Source of the DNA: Halisarca cf. caerulea
Lineage: Eukaryota; Porifera; Demospongiae; Chondrillida; Halisarcidae
Direction: 5' to 3'
NCBI GenBank assembly: GCA_963170055.1
Contig: CAUJGJ010000030.1
Span: 344,001 to 408,000 of the forward strand
Length of the DNA: 64,000 nucleotides
Shown: piece by piece, positions 53,406 through 64,000 of the stretch
How positions within the stretch are numbered: position 1 is the first letter of the stretch
Layout of the letters: the number at the start of each line of letters is the position of its first letter
Notes under the pieces: generated by a model
Databases searched by the model: none
The model's input: only the letters and a program-made list of their open reading frames with translations
What the model was told of the DNA's origin: nothing
Made by a program: the position numbers and the translations under genes

Positions 53406-54084
53406 TGCTGCAGTATCTCGTCACTAGTGGAGACAGAAAGGATGATATGAAGTGCACTATCAATGCGGATGTGATAATACTATGGCTTAGAGCCCGCAAT
53501 GGGCACTACTAACATGCAGCAGACAACGACCCATGCAGGCATAACACACAAAGTACTACATTGTCAAACATATGCACATACGTACGTAGGTACAAGTGCA
53601 TACAAATGGACATGGCTTGTGCAATTTACCATAAACAGTGATTGCTGGCTGCCATTGGACCATACCCAACACATATAACAAAACAGCCCTACAAATTGTA
53701 ACATCACTCGCATATCATCCTGGCTGTAAATACCATATCCCGGGTGAAACATACTACAGGCATATACAACATTACCATTGGATAAGTGGGTGTGTATGTA
53801 CGTATGTACATTACTATATTATTCAATTGCATTCTGATGGCATTGTATATCACAGATACATACGTACATGTACATACCAGCCGCAGTATACACTATACAT
53901 ATCTGCTACACTGGACTACAGCAGACTACCGTATACCAGACTGTATGATACTGCGAATAGTCATCAATACTTCACACATGAGGAGGAGCAACGCAAGACA
54001 GGATGCGATACACGTTGCACGTATCAGGTTCATTGCATACATAGGTATATGCTACAGTGAAACCATAGATCCTCAATTCGGGTC

Positions 54085-54296
54085 TATGGTGGAACCTCTG
54101 GTAGTGGACTCTCCCAAGTAAGGACGCAGTACAATAAACCTCTCTACAAAAGACAAGACTCAAGGTCCTAAAATACCTCCTCCCTATAGTTCTAATACAT
54201 TTTGACCCCCCCCAAAGAGGACAACCTCCTTACAAAAAAACAAAAAAAACAAATAGAGCTGTCCCAAAGTGTCCTCTATTCAGAGGTTCCACTGTA
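54085..54296. mobile_element. TIR element, GGTGGAACCTCT type (weak)
   Basis: GGTGGAACCTCTGGTAGTGG near 54089 and the inverse of CAGAGGTTCCACTGTA ending at about 54296. The left end has lost part of the TACAGTGG terminus. Confidence 0.45.
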
Positions 54297-54385
54297 TCCC
54301 ACATACAGTATGACCATGCCAGTCACAAGACCATGGGGTCATGAGGAAGCGTTGAATGGCAAATACATACCACATTCACCCTATG

Positions 54386-54594
54386 TACCGTATACTGGGG
54401 AAGTTTCGCAGAGATAAAGTTTCGCGAATTTCGTGAAGTCGACAGCATTTGTGAAACTTTAATTCGTGAATGCTAGCTCTGTTCTATACATCTATATACG
54501 AAATGCAGCGATTCACAAAAGGATTTTCACAAAAATCGCGAAATCTAGGGATTTGTGAAAGTTTTACACCACAAAACTTTCCTGGTATACGGTA
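54386..54594. mobile_element. TIR element with TACCGTATAC ends
   Basis: TACCGTATACTGGGGAAGTT at 54386 is inverted at 54594 (inward TACCGTATACCAGGAAAGTT). The interior is rich in TTTCGCGAA-type words. The ends are related to those at 35214-35635. It lies 5' of the formin start codon. Confidence 0.7.
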
Positions 54595-56207
54595 TGTAGA
54601 GACTATGTATACCAAACACATGCCACAGAATAATATACTGTTTGATCACTAAGCAGGTACTATGTACCTGTGAGCAAAACAACACCAGTGCACACTACAG
54701 ACAGATCCTCACATCTCTCACCATGAGTCAAATCTTAAGTTACGTAATTTTACACAAACATCCAAATTGTCCAAGTTCAATATTCTATTGGTACTGTATT
54801 GGGTACAAGACATGTCTTCTTCTCTCCATACCAGGACAGTACAGATAAGAATAGCCCAGTTTACAGACAGACACTTCCATTGTGAAACAGAAACACTGAA
54901 GTTGGCCATTAGATTCCAGACTAGAAGCGCAAAATCTACATTACTACCATATACTGAACACACGTGCGTGTATCAGCCACAGGTAACCTGACATGTAGTG
55001 TAGAAAATCCATGCAGCGACAAACTCGCTAATACATGTCATAAGAATATTCAATGTTGCAGAAATTCTCCAATGTTAAGATAATATGGCGATGTTTGATC
55101 TTAGAGTGGATAACACATGTTAATTTACATCATTGAACAACCATTACAATGTACAAACAGTACAATTTGATGGTTGTTGGCATATGTTATCTCCAGAGAT
55201 AAGACATCCCCAAAGAATGCCCACTGATTAACTCCTCATACTATTTTCAAAATATCCCAAGAACAATCCGTCCTTGTGTGCAGAAAACAACAACTTCTTC
55301 AACAATGATTCTCTTGTTAGAAAGATTCACATAACGTTCCGTAAAGCATACAATGCACATGTTATTACATTAAACATGTGAATACATTGTCCGGGAGATC
55401 TGAAGATGTGGTGGGATGGGTCAATAGTGAAGTCTTCGCTGTTATTTATTAGACTGTACATGCATGTTTGATCTTCAGCATTTACAGAATCATGTCCGAT
55501 CATCTCGTAGCACTGTGTCCTTGGGTAACACAATTGGCAATGTATTGTATGTGTGCAATTGAGCGTGTAATGCACCACACTTGTGGATGTGACTATCACA
55601 AAGTTATGGAAAACAAAACTCGCTAAAATGAATAGAAGACAATGGCTCAATATGGTCAGTTTCTACTGAAAATAGACTACAGTACACCAAGGCCTATCCT
55701 ATAATAGTTATATAGCCACACATCAGAAAGGTAGCAGCTCGAGGGAAGAACGCGTACGGTCCGTGCCAAGCATTGCACACTCGTGTACACACATGTATAC
55801 CAAAGTACTGTTGAGGCCTCGTATCATGCCTCCCTATAGTCACGTACTGTACACAGTGTAGATATGCCTGAAAGATTTCTCTGGTCCAAAAGGGCAAAAT
55901 TATATACCAACACACACAGACCCGACATGCAACGTTCACAGGCCAGGGGAAGACCAGCCCTGACGTATATAGTCACAACAGTACATACGAGTCCGTAGAA
56001 CAATGGACAGGCGTACATTGACACAATTAAGTTTACTTTTGGTATTGTCAAATACACCACCGAGCCAGTGAATAACTTCAAAGGCTCGCAGACGTACGTA
56101 AAACAGGAATTCCTACTGTACGCCATCAATTCAACCAGCAGAGAACGCCTGCTAGCAACACATACCACACAAGAAACGAGTGCAACGAACCAACACGTCA
56201 TACTTAC

Positions 56208-56300
56208 CTCTAATCTCTATCCGATTCAATAGTTTTCGAATTCATCAGCTAGGCAACTTCTAGGATAGAGGGAAATCTATTGTGATGACCTAACGAATTT
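56208..56300 (-). other. Candidate non-coding first exon of the formin gene
   Basis: A strong donor (GATTAGAG then GTAAGTATG) lies at 56208 on the minus strand. The formin ATG at 53405 follows an acceptor, so an upstream leader exon is required. This site, about 110-200 bases below the COG4 stop, would fit. The 5' boundary is a guess and no promoter element is recognised. Confidence 0.35.
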
Positions 56301-56410
56301 GCGCAAGACACGGCCGTTTGATCATCGCGAACACGTACGTTTCCTGTCACATGCGTATCACGGGAAATGCAATAATGGTAACAGATGAAGTCCAAATTTG
56401 GTGACGAAGG

Positions 56411-64000
<7,590 letters not shown>

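Noticed and set aside
55824..56201. 125-codon minus-strand frame with a hydrophobic start, as a secreted or membrane protein
   Set aside because: No domain, no neighbouring exons in phase, and it would fall in the formin leader intron.

Overview
The window reads as nuclear DNA of a marine invertebrate. It has many short exons with GT-AG introns, AT-rich non-coding DNA, long CA/GT microsatellites, many small inverted-repeat elements, and remnants of LINE, Penelope-like and Tc1/mariner elements. A CARD-like/NACHT immune-receptor gene and a pleckstrin-homology formin make an early-branching animal plausible. A sponge is my best guess, but nothing here proves it.

Three host genes lie on the minus strand, and I rebuilt each by matching splice sites and reading phase. 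(1) A 24-kb NLR-like gene (26669 to 2916, ten exons, 1027 codons plus stop) has a CARD-like first exon, two similar 47-codon proline/serine exons, one large NACHT exon and six small 3' exons of unknown fold. Its introns hold a CR1/Jockey-like LINE, an inverted Penelope-like dimer, a second LINE and several TIR elements. (2) A formin gene (53405 to 32652, 31 recognised exons, about 1450 residues) has PH-like modules at the N-terminus, a repeat-rich FH1, an FH2 and a C-terminal PH domain. (3) COG4 (5' end outside the window; 64000 to 56411, 16 exons) encodes the C-terminal half of a Golgi tethering subunit.

Layout: 1-1.2 kb, dead Tc1/mariner transposase and a TIR element; 1.46-2.5 kb, broken BEN-domain gene; 2.9-26.7 kb, NLR-like gene; 26.7-32.6 kb, no convincing gene, but an inverted-repeat element, a 22-G run and a hammerhead-like motif; 32.65-53.4 kb, formin; 56.4-64 kb, COG4. 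The formin and COG4 introns carry several minisatellites, long dinucleotide runs and three copies of a fold-back element.

The three genes do not form a pathway: innate sensing, actin assembly and Golgi trafficking. The most notable items are the hammerhead-ribozyme cores at both ends of the Penelope-like dimer, the NLR with an unrecognised C-terminus, the multi-PH formin, and an interlocked A-B-A'-B' inverted repeat at 37.8-38.5 kb.
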